A stretch of 64,000 nucleotides of DNA from assembly GCF_001506165.1 (NCBI RefSeq), contig NZ_CP011427.1:3038001-3102000 (forward strand), given 5' to 3'. Source of the stretch: Pantoea vagans (GTDB taxonomy: Bacteria; Pseudomonadota; Gammaproteobacteria; Enterobacterales; Enterobacteriaceae). Under the pieces are notes generated by a model. It did not search any database and was not told where the DNA came from. It saw nothing but the letters and a program-made list of their open reading frames with translations. The position numbers and the translations under genes are program-made. How positions within the stretch are numbered: position 1 is the first letter of the stretch; every line of letters starts with the position of its first letter. Positions 31,079 through 39,971 of this stretch are shown in pieces.

Positions 31079-32395
31079 TTATGACTCCTTAATCGGTTGT
31101 GCGGTGGCGCTTTGCTCCAACTCCTGTTGCAACAACTGGCGCTCGTACATTTTGAAAAACGGGTAGTAGATCAGGGTGGCAATCGCCACCAGCACCGCGA
31201 TCAGCACGATCACACGCCAGTCCCAGCCGGTAGACCAGGCGGCACCAATCGGTGCGGGTGTCGTCCAGGGTGCCAGTGAGATCACGTGATTGATCAGGTG
31301 TGTTTTGGTGGCCGTCCAGGCAATCACCGCATTGACCAGTGGCGCGCAGATAAACGGGATAAACAGAATGGGATTCATCACCACCGGCGAACCAAAAATC
31401 ACCGGTTCGTTGATGTTGAACATGCTGGGCACAATGCTGAGTTTGCCAATCGAACGCAGATGCGCAGATTGACTGCGCAGGTAAAGCAGCACCAGGCCCA
31501 TGGTTGAACCCGAACCGCCAATCACGATAAAGAACTGCCAGAACGGCTCGATAAAGACATGAGTGATAGGCTGGCCCGCGTTCAGTTCCTGCTGGTTAAG
31601 GCCAAGGTTGGTCAGCCAGAATGCCTGCAAGATACCGCCGACAATCACCGCGCCATGGATACCGGCAAACCACAACATATGGCACAGCAACACTGCCACC
31701 AGCACCGCAGGCAGCGAATCAGAGGCGGAGATAATGGGGGCGAAAATCGCCATGATCGCTTGGGGCAGCAGCATGCCGAACTGGGCCTGCACCCATAAGC
31801 TGAGCGGAAACAGCGTGATGAAAATGGCAATAATCGGGATCAGCAAATCAAAGGACTGACGGATTTTCGGTGGCACCTGCTCCGGTAGTTTGAAGCCGAT
31901 GTTGTGCTTCTGCAGGAAGTGCATTAACTCAGTGGCAAACAGCGCCACCAGGATGGCGGTGAAAATGCCCTCACCACCCAGCGATCCCACTGGCAAGGTT
32001 TTACCGCTTTGCGGTGCTGCGACCACCAGAAACGCCATCAGTGACAGGCTGGCAGCCATGAAACCGTTCATCTTGTAACTGGTGGCGAGGTTGTAGGCGA
32101 TAGCGCTGGCGATGTAGAGCGCCATAATGCCCATGGTCATGTTGTACGGCATCATGATCTGCTCTTCATGCGCTTGCACCATACCGAGCCACCACTGCGC
32201 GAACGCCCATGAGCTGTCAGCAGAGAAAGGCGGATGGGCAAACAGCAGCATAAATGAGCCGACGATCAGGAAAGGCATGGAAGCGATAAAGCCATCACGG
32301 ATGGCGATCACATGACGCTGGCTGGAGAGCCGCCCTGCGAGTGGGCTAATACGGTTTTCAATCACACCAAATACTGATTCGCTTATGCTGCTCAT
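31079..32395 (-). CDS. PTS EIIC, lactose/cellobiose class
   Basis: 438 residues from the ATG at 32395 (AAGGAG 7 nt upstream; an earlier in-frame ATG has no site). About ten membrane helices form the sugar channel. Typical motifs are the N-terminal RHVIAIRDGFIASMPFLIVG, central IHGAVIVGGILQAFW and SIVPSMFNINEPVIFGSPVV, the last being part of the sugar-binding site. It imports the beta-glucoside while EIIB phosphorylates it. Specificity (cellobiose, chitobiose or aryl glucoside) cannot be read from sequence alone. Confidence 0.9.
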   Translation of the reverse strand: MSSISESVFGVIENRISPLAGRLSSQRHVIAIRDGFIASMPFLIVGSFMLLFAHPPFSADSSWAFAQWWLGMVQAHEEQIMMPYNMTMGIMALYIASAIAYNLATSYKMNGFMAASLSLMAFLVVAAPQSGKTLPVGSLGGEGIFTAILVALFATELMHFLQKHNIGFKLPEQVPPKIRQSFDLLIPIIAIFITLFPLSLWVQAQFGMLLPQAIMAIFAPIISASDSLPAVLVAVLLCHMLWFAGIHGAVIVGGILQAFWLTNLGLNQQELNAGQPITHVFIEPFWQFFIVIGGSGSTMGLVLLYLRSQSAHLRSIGKLSIVPSMFNINEPVIFGSPVVMNPILFIPFICAPLVNAVIAWTATKTHLINHVISLAPWTTPAPIGAAWSTGWDWRVIVLIAVLVAIATLIYYPFFKMYERQLLQQELEQSATAQPIKES

Positions 32396-32484
32396 ACGCG
32401 AGCTCCTTGCATCAGGCAAACAGAGAATAAGCCTGCGCACTGAGTCGCAGGCGATGACTATTATTTTTTGTTGCAGTTTAACGA

Positions 32485-32793
32485 TCAGGCGTGAATCATT
32501 TTTAGAGAATCATTTAATATTTTCTCGCCATTCATCATGCCGTAATCCATGCTATTTATGACGGATATTGGCTTATTTAATTGCTGAGCCAGCGGTTGAA
32601 AATCAGCGAGCTTGTATTTGATTTGTGGCCCTAACAGGCAGCAATCATAGTGAGCAATTTGTTCATTAAACTCTTCAATACCAACGGCTTTTATCTCCAC
32701 TTCTACACCTTGCGCTTTGGCGGCTTTCTCCATCTTCTGCACCACCATGCTGGTAGACATCCCAGCGGCACAGCACAGTAAAATCTTTGGCAT
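32485..32793 (-). CDS. PTS EIIB, lactose/cellobiose class
   Basis: 102 residues. The phosphocysteine loop CCAAGMSTS (Cys8 as the likely phosphorylated residue) opens the protein, as in ChbB. GGAGG precedes the ATG. It is the first gene of the leftward operon EIIB-EIIC-EIIA-GH1; an AscG-type operator and a promoter lie 31-68 nt upstream. Confidence 0.92.
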   Translation of the reverse strand: MPKILLCCAAGMSTSMVVQKMEKAAKAQGVEVEIKAVGIEEFNEQIAHYDCCLLGPQIKYKLADFQPLAQQLNKPISVINSMDYGMMNGEKILNDSLKMIHA

Positions 32794-32823
32794 TGTTCAA
32801 TCCTCCATGTGGGGTTTAATTAA

Positions 32824-32861
32824 CGAATACACACAGCAAAGATTTTCTGCAACCGGTTTCA
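32824..32861 (-). promoter_or_regulatory. PTS operon promoter with AscG-type operator
   Basis: On the minus strand TTGCAG (complement of 32847-32852) and TATTCG (complement of 32824-32829) are spaced 17 bp. The 14 bp at 32848-32861, TGCAACCGGTTTCA on the plus strand, differ by one base from the AscG consensus TGAAACCGGTTTCA and cover the -35 box, so a bound repressor would block RNA polymerase. Confidence 0.7.
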
Positions 32862-32929
32862 GATTTGGTTACAGGAACTGTGAGAAATATCAAAACTCAG
32901 AAGGGAAAAATAAATGGGAATTTAATAGT

Positions 32930-33005
32930 GTAGCGGCGCAATGAATGGCGAATACCGGAGAGGCTATACGCCATTATTCGCGTGCGCGATAAATCGCGCC
33001 GCCAC
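32930..33005. repeat. Intergenic palindrome, GCGC-A/G-AT family, copy 3
   Basis: Outer arms GTAGCGGCGC (32930-32939) and GCGCCGCCAC (imperfect, ending at 33005) enclose further inverted repeats and the inner palindrome GCGCGAT-AA-ATCGCGC (32984-32999), as in copy 2. Confidence 0.65.
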
Positions 33006-33029
33006 AGGAAGGAGTGGGAACGAGCTGCG

Positions 33030-33197
33030 TTACGCCTTCTCTGCCTCGAAATGGGCTTTGAACTGCTCGTAGATTGAAATCATGTTGGAAGCATCGCCAT
33101 GCAGCGGGCTTAATTTTCCGGCACGTACCAGCTCAATTACCAGTTGCAGCGCGGCTTGTTTCGGGCTGCTGTCCGGATGGGCAATTTCGTTCGACAT
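33030..33197 (-). CDS. 55-residue hypothetical protein
   Basis: The frame begins MSNEIAHPDSSPKQAALQL and ends IYEQFKAHFEAEKA. It is acidic and helical, with an amphipathic middle segment LVIELVRAGKLSPLHGD. A GAG lies upstream of the ATG. Codon use resembles the neighbours. No family is recognised; a cytoplasmic small protein. Confidence 0.6.
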   Translation of the reverse strand: MSNEIAHPDSSPKQAALQLVIELVRAGKLSPLHGDASNMISIYEQFKAHFEAEKA

Positions 33198-33250
33198 CGG
33201 TTACTCACTCATCATTTTTGTCAGGGCCGCACAGTTTAGCCCAGATCGTA

Positions 33251-33279
33251 CTGATGATGCGCGTCCGGTTGGGTATAAT
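33251..33279 (+). promoter_or_regulatory. Possible promoter for the 33411 gene
   Basis: A perfect TATAAT (33274-33279) with a weak -35 (CTGATG, 33251-33256) at 17 bp. A second weaker pair, TTGACT/TATACT with a short 15-bp spacer, is at 33317-33343. Confidence 0.35.
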
Positions 33280-33410
33280 CTCAGCGCTCAAAACAGAAAG
33301 CCGCTCAAGGAGATAATTGACTCCCGTTGCGTTTGGCTATACTGGATCAAAAAAAGGAACAAACAGCCACCGATTCCGTACCATCAGGAACGTGTTAAAG
33401 GAGTCCGATC

Positions 33411-33581
33411 ATGCTGATTGGTTTTGTGTTGTTAGTGAGCGCGTGTGGACACGATGCCTGTGACGCTTTGCCGGTGTCAGAACGCATCTACCCAACCAAA
33501 GTGGCCTGTGAACAGATGGCCGACCGTATCCATAAAGTGCGGCCTAATGTGGTCCTGCTGTGCGGTGAAGTGCACCGTTAA
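33411..33581 (+). CDS. 56-residue hypothetical protein, Cys-rich, exported or membrane-anchored
   Basis: AAAGGAG lies 7 nt before the ATG, a strong ribosome site. The protein starts MLIGFVLLVSACGHDACDAL, a short hydrophobic N-terminus with SAC that could be a lipobox or an uncleaved anchor, and holds four Cys overall. It resembles the many small enterobacterial proteins of this layout, but I recognise no named one. Confidence 0.7.
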   Translation: MLIGFVLLVSACGHDACDALPVSERIYPTKVACEQMADRIHKVRPNVVLLCGEVHR

Positions 33582-33692
33582 TTCGGTGCCATTTTATTTA
33601 TGTTGTACAAAAAATAAGCCAAACGGCATTGCAACATTGGCGTATCGCGTCCAAAATATAAGCTGCTTTACACTATTATCGTTGTGAATCCC

Positions 33693-33926
33693 ATGAAGAC
33701 TACTCGCCCCCGTCGTCCAAACGGACGTTGGGTTTATTACATTTTGTATGATGGCATTCTCTGGCCCTGCCCGGTGCGGTGGGAGTGGGAAAGCGGCTTC
33801 GGCGGCTGGTTGCCATTCTACTACTCGCCCACTTTTGAGTTCGTGGCGGGAGACCCACGCAAGGCGTATCGCATTGCGCGCAGCAGCGTGCGTAACGTTC
33901 GTCAGCCGGACAACGAATACGCGTAA
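33693..33926 (+). CDS. 77-residue hypothetical protein, aromatic-rich
   Basis: It starts MKTTRPRRPNGRWVYYILYD and is rich in Trp, Tyr and Arg. A GTG three codons earlier is an alternative start; neither has a clear ribosome site. TATTAT lies 14 nt before the ATG. The compositional bias is unusual but consistent from end to end. No family is recognised, and it may not be expressed. Confidence 0.5.
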   Translation: MKTTRPRRPNGRWVYYILYDGILWPCPVRWEWESGFGGWLPFYYSPTFEFVAGDPRKAYRIARSSVRNVRQPDNEYA

Positions 33927-33930
33927 TGGA

Positions 33931-34050
33931 TTAGCCCAGCTGCCACGGCAGCCATGACGCCGTTAACAGATAGTGCACGCCTTCCAGTACCAAAATCACC
34001 ATCACTAATACCCCGAGCTTATGGCGGCATACCCAATCTTTTAGCCCCAT
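33931..34050 (-). CDS. 39-residue small membrane protein overlapping yniD
   Basis: Starts at an ATG inside the last codons of yniD (overlap 10 nt) in another frame: MGLKDWVCRHKLGVLVMVIL, then VLEGVHYLLTASWLPWQLG. There is one transmembrane helix with a basic N-terminus. It has no ribosome site of its own, so translation would depend on coupling to yniD. No recognised family. Confidence 0.5.
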   Translation of the reverse strand: MGLKDWVCRHKLGVLVMVILVLEGVHYLLTASWLPWQLG

Positions 34051-34148
34051 ATCATCGCAGCCCAGCGAATCAGCATCAGCGCGCCGCAGATGCACAGCAG
34101 CACCACAATCATCTTCCAGTGTTTTGTCGCAGCCAGTTTTTTTGCCAC
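34041..34148 (-). CDS. yniD: Small membrane protein YniD
   Basis: 35 residues, exactly the length of E. coli YniD, with the shared pattern KHWKMIVVLLCICGALMLIR followed by WAAMIWG. The start is GTG at 34148 with GGAGG 4 nt upstream; no ATG gives this frame. It is a single-helix inner-membrane protein of unknown role. A second small membrane ORF overlaps its stop. Confidence 0.78.
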   Translation of the reverse strand: MAKKLAATKHWKMIVVLLCICGALMLIRWAAMIWG

Positions 34149-34201
34149 GCATCCTCCAGACGGCAGAAAGCAACGATGCGCCCTGAGGCGCATCGCTATT
34201 A

Positions 34202-34351
34202 TATACCCAAAATAATTCGAGTCCCCTCATGGGGCCTACTTTTGGTTCAGGAAGGCGGCAAGTGCATGAATCCTCAGGAGCTTACTGTAGTAAGTGACTG
34301 GGGTGAATGCACGTAGCCAACGCACCTGAAACTTGAAGTATGAAGGGTATA
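34202..34351. repeat. ERIC element with internal insertion, 150 bp
   Basis: Termini TATACCC (34202-34208) and GGGTATA (34345-34351) and the ERIC core (CAGGAGCTTACTGTAGTAAG, then TGACTGGGGTGAATGC) are present. It is 23 bp longer than the 127-bp form; the extra segment lies after AATAATTCGAGT and contains CCCC-TCAT-GGGG. It lies between the yniD and osmC genes, which are both leftward. Confidence 0.9.
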
Positions 34352-34374
34352 GCGCTGGTAACTCGTAAGGGCGA

Positions 34375-34803
34375 CTAATTATTCAGCGTATAATCCAGAC
34401 TGATTTCTGCATTCAGCACTTGAGAGACAGGGCAACCCGCTTTGGCTTTTTGAATAATCTCATCAAATTTCGCGCTCTCAATGCCCGGTAGCGCGATGGT
34501 ACTGGTGAGCGCGATTTTGGTTATGGCAAAACCTTCGCCCTTTTTATCCAGCGAGACATCCGCCGTGGTATCGATACTTTTCGGAGGATGGCCAGCCTGA
34601 CCGAGCATCAGTGACAACGCCATGGAGAAGCACGCTGCGTGTGCTGCACCGATCAGCTCTTCCGGGTTAGTCCCCTTTTCACCTTCGAAGCGGGTATTGA
34701 AACCGTAAGGCTGATTGCTCAGCACGCCGCTTTCCGTACTCACTGTACCTTTTCCTTTGATATCGCCTTCCCAATGGGCCGATCCTTTCTTATGAATGGT
34801 CAT
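34375..34803 (-). CDS. osmC: Osmotically inducible peroxiredoxin OsmC
   Basis: 142 residues, nearly identical in layout to E. coli OsmC (MTIHKKGSAHWEGDIKGKG). It reduces organic hydroperoxides using two cysteines, visible in AAHAACFSMALSLML and AKAGCPVSQVL. The ATG at 34803 has AGGAGG in front; the longer frame is not used. In E. coli it is controlled by RpoS, Rcs and NhaR; no site was identified here. Confidence 0.95.
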   Translation of the reverse strand: MTIHKKGSAHWEGDIKGKGTVSTESGVLSNQPYGFNTRFEGEKGTNPEELIGAAHAACFSMALSLMLGQAGHPPKSIDTTADVSLDKKGEGFAITKIALTSTIALPGIESAKFDEIIQKAKAGCPVSQVLNAEISLDYTLNN

Positions 34804-34864
34804 GTCATTCCTCCTGTTAGTTAGACAGGTATTCAGTATAGACAAGACCACTCCTTTTGCTTTT

Positions 34865-36055
34865 TCAGCTCACCGCACGCGGGCGTGCTGGACTCAGTCC
34901 CGCTTCACTCAACAATGCATTCGCCTGCACCAGCGAATCGCGCGTGATCTCAGCAATGGTCTTCGCGCCGGTCAGCGTCATCGCCACTTTCATCTCTTTC
35001 TCGATCAGATTTAGCAGGTTCTCGACGCCGCGCTGGCCGTGCGTGGCTAACGCATAAATAAAGGCGCGTCCCAGCAGCACGGTGTCAGCACCGAGGGCGA
35101 TCATACGCACCACATCTAAACCGTTGCGGATGCCGCTGTCCGCCAGAATGGCGATATCGCCCTTCACTGCATCGGCAATCGCCGGTAATGCACGTGCAGA
35201 AGAGAGCACACCGTCCAACTGACGTCCGCCATGGTTAGAGACCACAATGCCGTCCGCACCAAAGCGCACCGCATCACGGGCATCTTCCGGATCCAGAATC
35301 CCTTTAATAACCATCGGGCCATCCCAGAACTCGCGGATCCACTCCAGATCTTTCCATGAGATGGAAGGATCAAAGTTATTCGCCAGCCACCCGATGTAAT
35401 CTTCCAGTCCGGTGGGTTTGCCGAGATAAGCGGAGATATTCCCCAGATCGTGCGGACGCCCGTGTAAACCGACATCCCACGCCCACTGTGGATGCGTAAC
35501 GGCTTGCCAGTATCGACGCATCGCGGCATTTGGACCGCTCATGCCCGAGTGTGCATCGCGATAGCGTGCGCCGGGCGTAGGCATATCCACCGTGAACACC
35601 AGCGTAGAGCACCCGGCCGCTTTGGCGCGTTCCAGCGCATTCCGCATAAAGCCACGGTCGCGCAACACGTAGAGCTGGAACCACATAGGACGGTTGATAG
35701 CCGGTGCCACCTCTTCAATTGGGCACAGTGAGACGGTGGACAGCGTGAACGGAATGCCTTTCAACGCCGCCGCACGCGCCGCCTGCACTTCCCCCCGACG
35801 TGCGTACATACCGCACAACCCCACGGGTGCCAGCGCCACCGGCATCGACAGCGTTTCATTAAACAGCTTGGTTTCCAGGCTGAGATCGGACATGTTTTTC
35901 AGCACGCGCTGGCGCAGCGCCACGTCCGAAAGATCTGACACATTGCGCTTTAAGGTGTGCTCGGCGTAAGCACCACCATCAAGATAGTGAAACAAAAACG
36001 GCGGCAGGATGCGTTGCGCCGCGGCGCGGTAGTCACTGGCTGCAGATATGATCAT
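34865..36055 (-). CDS. lldD: L-lactate dehydrogenase (FMN, quinone-linked)
   Basis: 396 residues, full length. It oxidises L-lactate to pyruvate and passes electrons to quinone at the inner membrane. Family landmarks: start [23 protein letters not shown] site [15 protein letters not shown], and the catalytic-His region [15 protein letters not shown]. Its start overlaps the lldR stop (ATGA), so lldP-lldR-lldD form one operon. It responds to L-lactate through LldR. Confidence 0.95.
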   Translation of the reverse strand: MIISAASDYRAAAQRILPPFLFHYLDGGAYAEHTLKRNVSDLSDVALRQRVLKNMSDLSLETKLFNETLSMPVALAPVGLCGMYARRGEVQAARAAALKGIPFTLSTVSLCPIEEVAPAINRPMWFQLYVLRDRGFMRNALERAKAAGCSTLVFTVDMPTPGARYRDAHSGMSGPNAAMRRYWQAVTHPQWAWDVGLHGRPHDLGNISAYLGKPTGLEDYIGWLANNFDPSISWKDLEWIREFWDGPMVIKGILDPEDARDAVRFGADGIVVSNHGGRQLDGVLSSARALPAIADAVKGDIAILADSGIRNGLDVVRMIALGADTVLLGRAFIYALATHGQRGVENLLNLIEKEMKVAMTLTGAKTIAEITRDSLVQANALLSEAGLSPARPRAVS

Positions 36056-36840
36056 CAGTTTTTTTCCTTACGATTATCCGGGGACTCGCCCGGCAGACGG
36101 GTAATACGCGCCTGCCGCGCTTCATCTTCATGGAGCGATTTCAACGTGGTGTGCACAAAGCCAAGGTGATCCATCGCCGCCTGACGGGCCGCTTCGGCAT
36201 CACCGGCCATCACCGCATCGAACATCGCCTGATGCTGTTCATTAAGGCGATTAAAAATCACCGGCTGGGTATACATACGCTGGCGGCTATGCAGTACTGA
36301 AGACTGCAACAGGTCAAAAAAGCCGCGCATGGTTTGCAGCAGCACGACATTGTGTGAGGCTTCCGCGATAGCGAGATGGAAGCGCAGATCCGCCTGCGCG
36401 GCGAGGTCGGGATCGTCGCAGTCGTGCATTTTTAACAGCGCGTCAAAAGCCAGGCGCAGCTTCTCTTTGTCGGCTTCGGTGGCACGCAGAGCGGCATGCC
36501 AGGCGGTACTGGCTTCGATGGCGTGGCGTGCTTCCAGAATGTCCCAGCGGTAATCAGGATCGTCAGCCAGCAGTTGGCGAATCGGCTCGACAATACGCTG
36601 TTCCGACCAGGGTTCCTGCGGTTCGCACAGCCAGGTGCCGCCCCCGCGTTTACTGATCAACACGCCGCTGCTGATTAACTGCTGGATCGCCTCTCGCAAC
36701 GACGAGCGCGATACCCCGAACTCCGCTGCCAGCTGGCGCTCGGCCGGCAAGCGCATGCCGGGCTCCAGTTGGTGTTCGTCAATCCAGGCGCGCAATCGCG
36801 CCCGCAGCGTATCCGCTAAGCGCGGCGTGTTTTCTGTCAT
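36055..36840 (-). CDS. lldR: Lactate-responsive GntR/FadR-family regulator LldR
   Basis: 261 residues. The N-terminal winged HTH (about 10-75: [20 protein letters not shown]) is followed by an all-helical FCD effector domain. Known to repress or activate lldPRD depending on L-lactate by binding two operators that flank the promoter. Both operators are visible upstream of lldP at 38573-38587 and 38699-38711. The gene overlaps lldP and lldD by 4 nt at each end. Confidence 0.95.
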   Translation of the reverse strand: MTENTPRLADTLRARLRAWIDEHQLEPGMRLPAERQLAAEFGVSRSSLREAIQQLISSGVLISKRGGGTWLCEPQEPWSEQRIVEPIRQLLADDPDYRWDILEARHAIEASTAWHAALRATEADKEKLRLAFDALLKMHDCDDPDLAAQADLRFHLAIAEASHNVVLLQTMRGFFDLLQSSVLHSRQRMYTQPVIFNRLNEQHQAMFDAVMAGDAEAARQAAMDHLGFVHTTLKSLHEDEARQARITRLPGESPDNRKEKN

Positions 36841-38486
36841 GGAATCATCCAGGTTAAAACATAGGCCTGAAGCGTGGTGATAACGCCCACCATGCAGGTG
36901 AAAATCAGGCTGTGTTTGACGGTAAAGCGGAATAGATCCGATTCCTTGCCGACCAACCCTACGGCGGCACAGGCAATCGCGATCGACTGTGGCGAAATCA
37001 TTTTTCCGGTCACACCGCCGGTGGTGTTCGCCGCCACCAGCAGCACATCGGATACGCCAATCTGTTGCGCGGTGGTGGCCTGCAACGCAGCAAACAGCGC
37101 ATTTGAAGAGGTATCAGATCCGGTGAGGAACACGCCCAACCAGCCGAGGAACGGGGAGAAGAAGGTAAAGGCATTACCGGTGTGCGCCAGCGCTAATGCC
37201 AGTGTGGCAGACAAACCGGAATAGTTAGAGATAAAGGCAAACGCCAGCACCATACCAATCGAGTAAATCGGCAGCGCTAACTCCCTCAGCGTTTCGGCGA
37301 AAGTCTGGATCGCCGCAGCGGGTTTCATACGCAGCCATATCACCGACAATATCGCCGCCACCAAAATAGCGGTACCGGTGGCTGACAGCACGTCGAATTT
37401 GAAAATTGCCGGATACGGCGTGGCGGCACTCACCACTGGCGGCATACGCGCCACTAACTCATGCAGCAACGGCACAGGTACGCTGAATACCCAGTCATAC
37501 ATCGCGCCGCCTTTGGCAAACAGCGCCTTAAACGGCGGGATGCTCCACAGGGTAACGGTGGCGGTGAGGAACAGGAATGGCATCCACGCCCGCACAATCT
37601 GGCCCAACGTGTAACGCTGAGGCGTTTGTGTGGGGTCGACCGCTGTTTTCTCATCAAAACGGAAAATACGTACCGGCTTCCAGCGACGCAGGAATAGCGT
37701 CAGACAGATCAGTGAAGCCAGCGACGAAATGATATCCGGCAGTTCTGGACCGAGAAAGTTTGAACTCAGGAACTGCGCAATAGCAAAGGAACCACCGGCC
37801 ACGATTACCGCAGGCCAGGTCTCTTTAATCCCGCGCCAGCCATCCATGATGGCCATGATCCAGAACAGTACGATGATGGTGAGAAACGGCAGTTGGCGAC
37901 CGGCCATCTGGCCGATCTGGAAGCTATCGAGTCCGGTGACCTGACCCGCGACAATGATCGGAATCCCCATTGCGCCAAATGCCACCGGCGCGGTATTAAC
38001 GATTAGGCACAGACCCGCCGCATACAGCGGATTGAAGCCCAATCCCACCAACAGCGCAGCGGTGATCGCGACCGGCGCACCAAAGCCCGCCGCCCCTTCC
38101 AGGAAGGCACCGAATGAGAAGCCAACAATCAGCATTTGCAGGCGCTGATCCGGCGTGATCGACAGGATGGAGGCGCGGATGATGTCGAACTGGCCGGTCT
38201 TTACCGAGATTTTATAGACAAACACCGCCGCCACGATGATCCACGCAATCGGCCACAGACCATACAGAAAACCATAAACCACGGAGGCCAGCGCCTGGCC
38301 CAACGGCATGCCATACAGGAACAGCGCCACCAACAGCGCAATGGCAACCGTAGCGGTTCCCGCCTGATAGCCTTTCAGCTTGAGCTTAATCAGGGCGAAA
38401 AAGAAGAATACGATGGGGATCACCGCCACCAGGCTGGAAAGCCACAGATTGTTGAGCGGATCGTAGTTTTGTTGCCACACCAGCAT
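36837..38486 (-). CDS. lldP: L-lactate permease
   Basis: 549 residues with about 12-14 helices; a proton symporter for L- and D-lactate and glycolate. Sequence is very close to E. coli LldP ([56 protein letters not shown]). The ATG at 38486 (GGAG upstream) gives the family N-terminus [18 protein letters not shown]; the longer frame from 38531 is not needed. First gene of lldPRD. Confidence 0.95.
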   Translation of the reverse strand: MLVWQQNYDPLNNLWLSSLVAVIPIVFFFFALIKLKLKGYQAGTATVAIALLVALFLYGMPLGQALASVVYGFLYGLWPIAWIIVAAVFVYKISVKTGQFDIIRASILSITPDQRLQMLIVGFSFGAFLEGAAGFGAPVAITAALLVGLGFNPLYAAGLCLIVNTAPVAFGAMGIPIIVAGQVTGLDSFQIGQMAGRQLPFLTIIVLFWIMAIMDGWRGIKETWPAVIVAGGSFAIAQFLSSNFLGPELPDIISSLASLICLTLFLRRWKPVRIFRFDEKTAVDPTQTPQRYTLGQIVRAWMPFLFLTATVTLWSIPPFKALFAKGGAMYDWVFSVPVPLLHELVARMPPVVSAATPYPAIFKFDVLSATGTAILVAAILSVIWLRMKPAAAIQTFAETLRELALPIYSIGMVLAFAFISNYSGLSATLALALAHTGNAFTFFSPFLGWLGVFLTGSDTSSNALFAALQATTAQQIGVSDVLLVAANTTGGVTGKMISPQSIAIACAAVGLVGKESDLFRFTVKHSLIFTCMVGVITTLQAYVLTWMIP

Positions 38487-38572
38487 GCCATTTTCTCCAG
38501 AGGTTACCAGATGAGTACGGCGCAACGGCAATGCAGGTTTGCGCCGCAGGTCTTGCCCTTCTGCTCACTGAG

Positions 38573-38587
38573 ATTGGTAGGACCAAT
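38573..38587. promoter_or_regulatory. LldR operator, proximal
   Basis: ATTGGTAGGACCAAT, a perfect 15-bp match to the LldR palindrome known in E. coli (TTGGTNNNACCAA). It is 87 nt upstream of the lldP start. Confidence 0.9.
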
Positions 38588-38698
38588 ATGCAGTGCGGGG
38601 CTTTCTGGTGCCAGATGGTTAATGTATTGTTAACCTAAAGCAACGGAGATGGCGTGATTATTCGTGTTATGTGACGATGCGGCAACATTTCAATTCAT

Positions 38699-38711
38699 TT
38701 GGTAGGACCAA
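38699..38711. promoter_or_regulatory. LldR operator, distal
   Basis: TTGGTAGGACCAA, the same core as the proximal site, with centre 125 bp away. The lldP promoter lies between the two, allowing a repression loop as described for E. coli. The site directly abuts the stop codon of the neighbouring transporter gene. Confidence 0.9.
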
Positions 38712-39884
38712 TCAGCATACTGTCTGACCAAAAGCCCGACCATAACTGTGGGGATGAAAACGCAGGTTGAGCACGATCAGTCCGAGCGTTACCGCACCTT
38801 GCATCATCCACACGCTGTTAAAACTGCCGGTCAATGCCTGCAACTGCCCAGCGATAAACGGCATGCAACCCGCGATAATAAAGCCAGCTCCCTGCATAAA
38901 CGCCACCAGACGCGCACCAGCCTGGGGATGCGGTAAATGATCCAGCGCCAGTACCATGGCAAGAGGAAATGCAGCGCCGAGGCCGAAACCGGCAATCGCC
39001 GCCCACAACCAGGGTGCCAGCAGCGGTGCAAACAGGAATCCGCACATGCCCACCAACTGGCAAACCAGACTGATAATCAACTGAGGTCGACGATCCGCCT
39101 TACGCGCCAGCAGTGGCATTAGCAGCGCACCCGCCACCTGACACAGGATCATCGCCCCCAACAGTGAACCACCCGCCTGTGCTGACCAGCCCAGATGATG
39201 ATAGGCATCCGGCAACCAGGCGACACAGGTCGCATAGCCCCCATTCACCAAGCCAAAGCTCAACGCCAGTGACCAGGCGCGGGGTTTGCGCCACAGCGCA
39301 GGCAGTGTGATTTTTTCCACATTTTGCGCCGCAGGAACGTGCACGGTTAACCACAGCGCCATTGCCAGTATGGCCGGGAATGCCCAGCCAGACAGCGCAC
39401 TCTCCCAGCCAAAATGCGCGCTCAGCCAGGGTGAGAGCGCCGCCCCCAACCCACCGCCGCCCATCAGCGCGCCTGCCCATAATCCGGTGATTGCTGCACT
39501 GTGTTTTGCAAAGCGCTGGCGGATCAACCCCGGCATCACCATCTGCACAACGCCCACCCCAAGGCCGGCGAACAGCGCACTGATCACTAACTCTCTGCCC
39601 GTTTGAATGCTGCTGCGTGCCATCAGTGCGACAAACAGCAAAGCCAGACCGGCAATCAATAACCGCTGGAGAGGAAAACGCTGCATCAGAGACGCACCGG
39701 CTAACGCCACTGCCCCCATCATCATCATCGGTATGGCGGGTAACAAAGACGCGGCCAGTGAAGAGAGCTCCATAACCTGACGCAACTGACCGAGTAATGG
39801 GCTAAGAGAAGTGAGAAACGGACGCATATTCAGCCCAGCGAGCACTAAAGCGCCGAGTGTTAGTCCGTAATAATGTCGATTCAT
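38712..39884 (-). CDS. MFS transporter, CynX/NimT type
   Basis: 390 residues from the ATG at 39884 (AGGA 7 nt upstream), with about 12 helices. The short MFS lacks long loops and begins LTLGALVLAGLNMRPFLTSLSPLLG, a hallmark of the CynX/NimT (YeaN) group that exports or imports small nitrogenous compounds. It diverges from a LysR gene 87 nt away, with a Tat-exported amidohydrolase behind that, suggesting a small substrate-specific unit. Confidence 0.82.
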   Translation of the reverse strand: MNRHYYGLTLGALVLAGLNMRPFLTSLSPLLGQLRQVMELSSLAASLLPAIPMMMMGAVALAGASLMQRFPLQRLLIAGLALLFVALMARSSIQTGRELVISALFAGLGVGVVQMVMPGLIRQRFAKHSAAITGLWAGALMGGGGLGAALSPWLSAHFGWESALSGWAFPAILAMALWLTVHVPAAQNVEKITLPALWRKPRAWSLALSFGLVNGGYATCVAWLPDAYHHLGWSAQAGGSLLGAMILCQVAGALLMPLLARKADRRPQLIISLVCQLVGMCGFLFAPLLAPWLWAAIAGFGLGAAFPLAMVLALDHLPHPQAGARLVAFMQGAGFIIAGCMPFIAGQLQALTGSFNSVWMMQGAVTLGLIVLNLRFHPHSYGRAFGQTVC

Positions 39885-39971
39885 ACACAATCCTGCTGAA
39901 AATAGGTTGTCAGGGTCGCAGCAATCGATACTATTTGGAAATGAAATAACACCATAGTGAACAGTGGAAAA

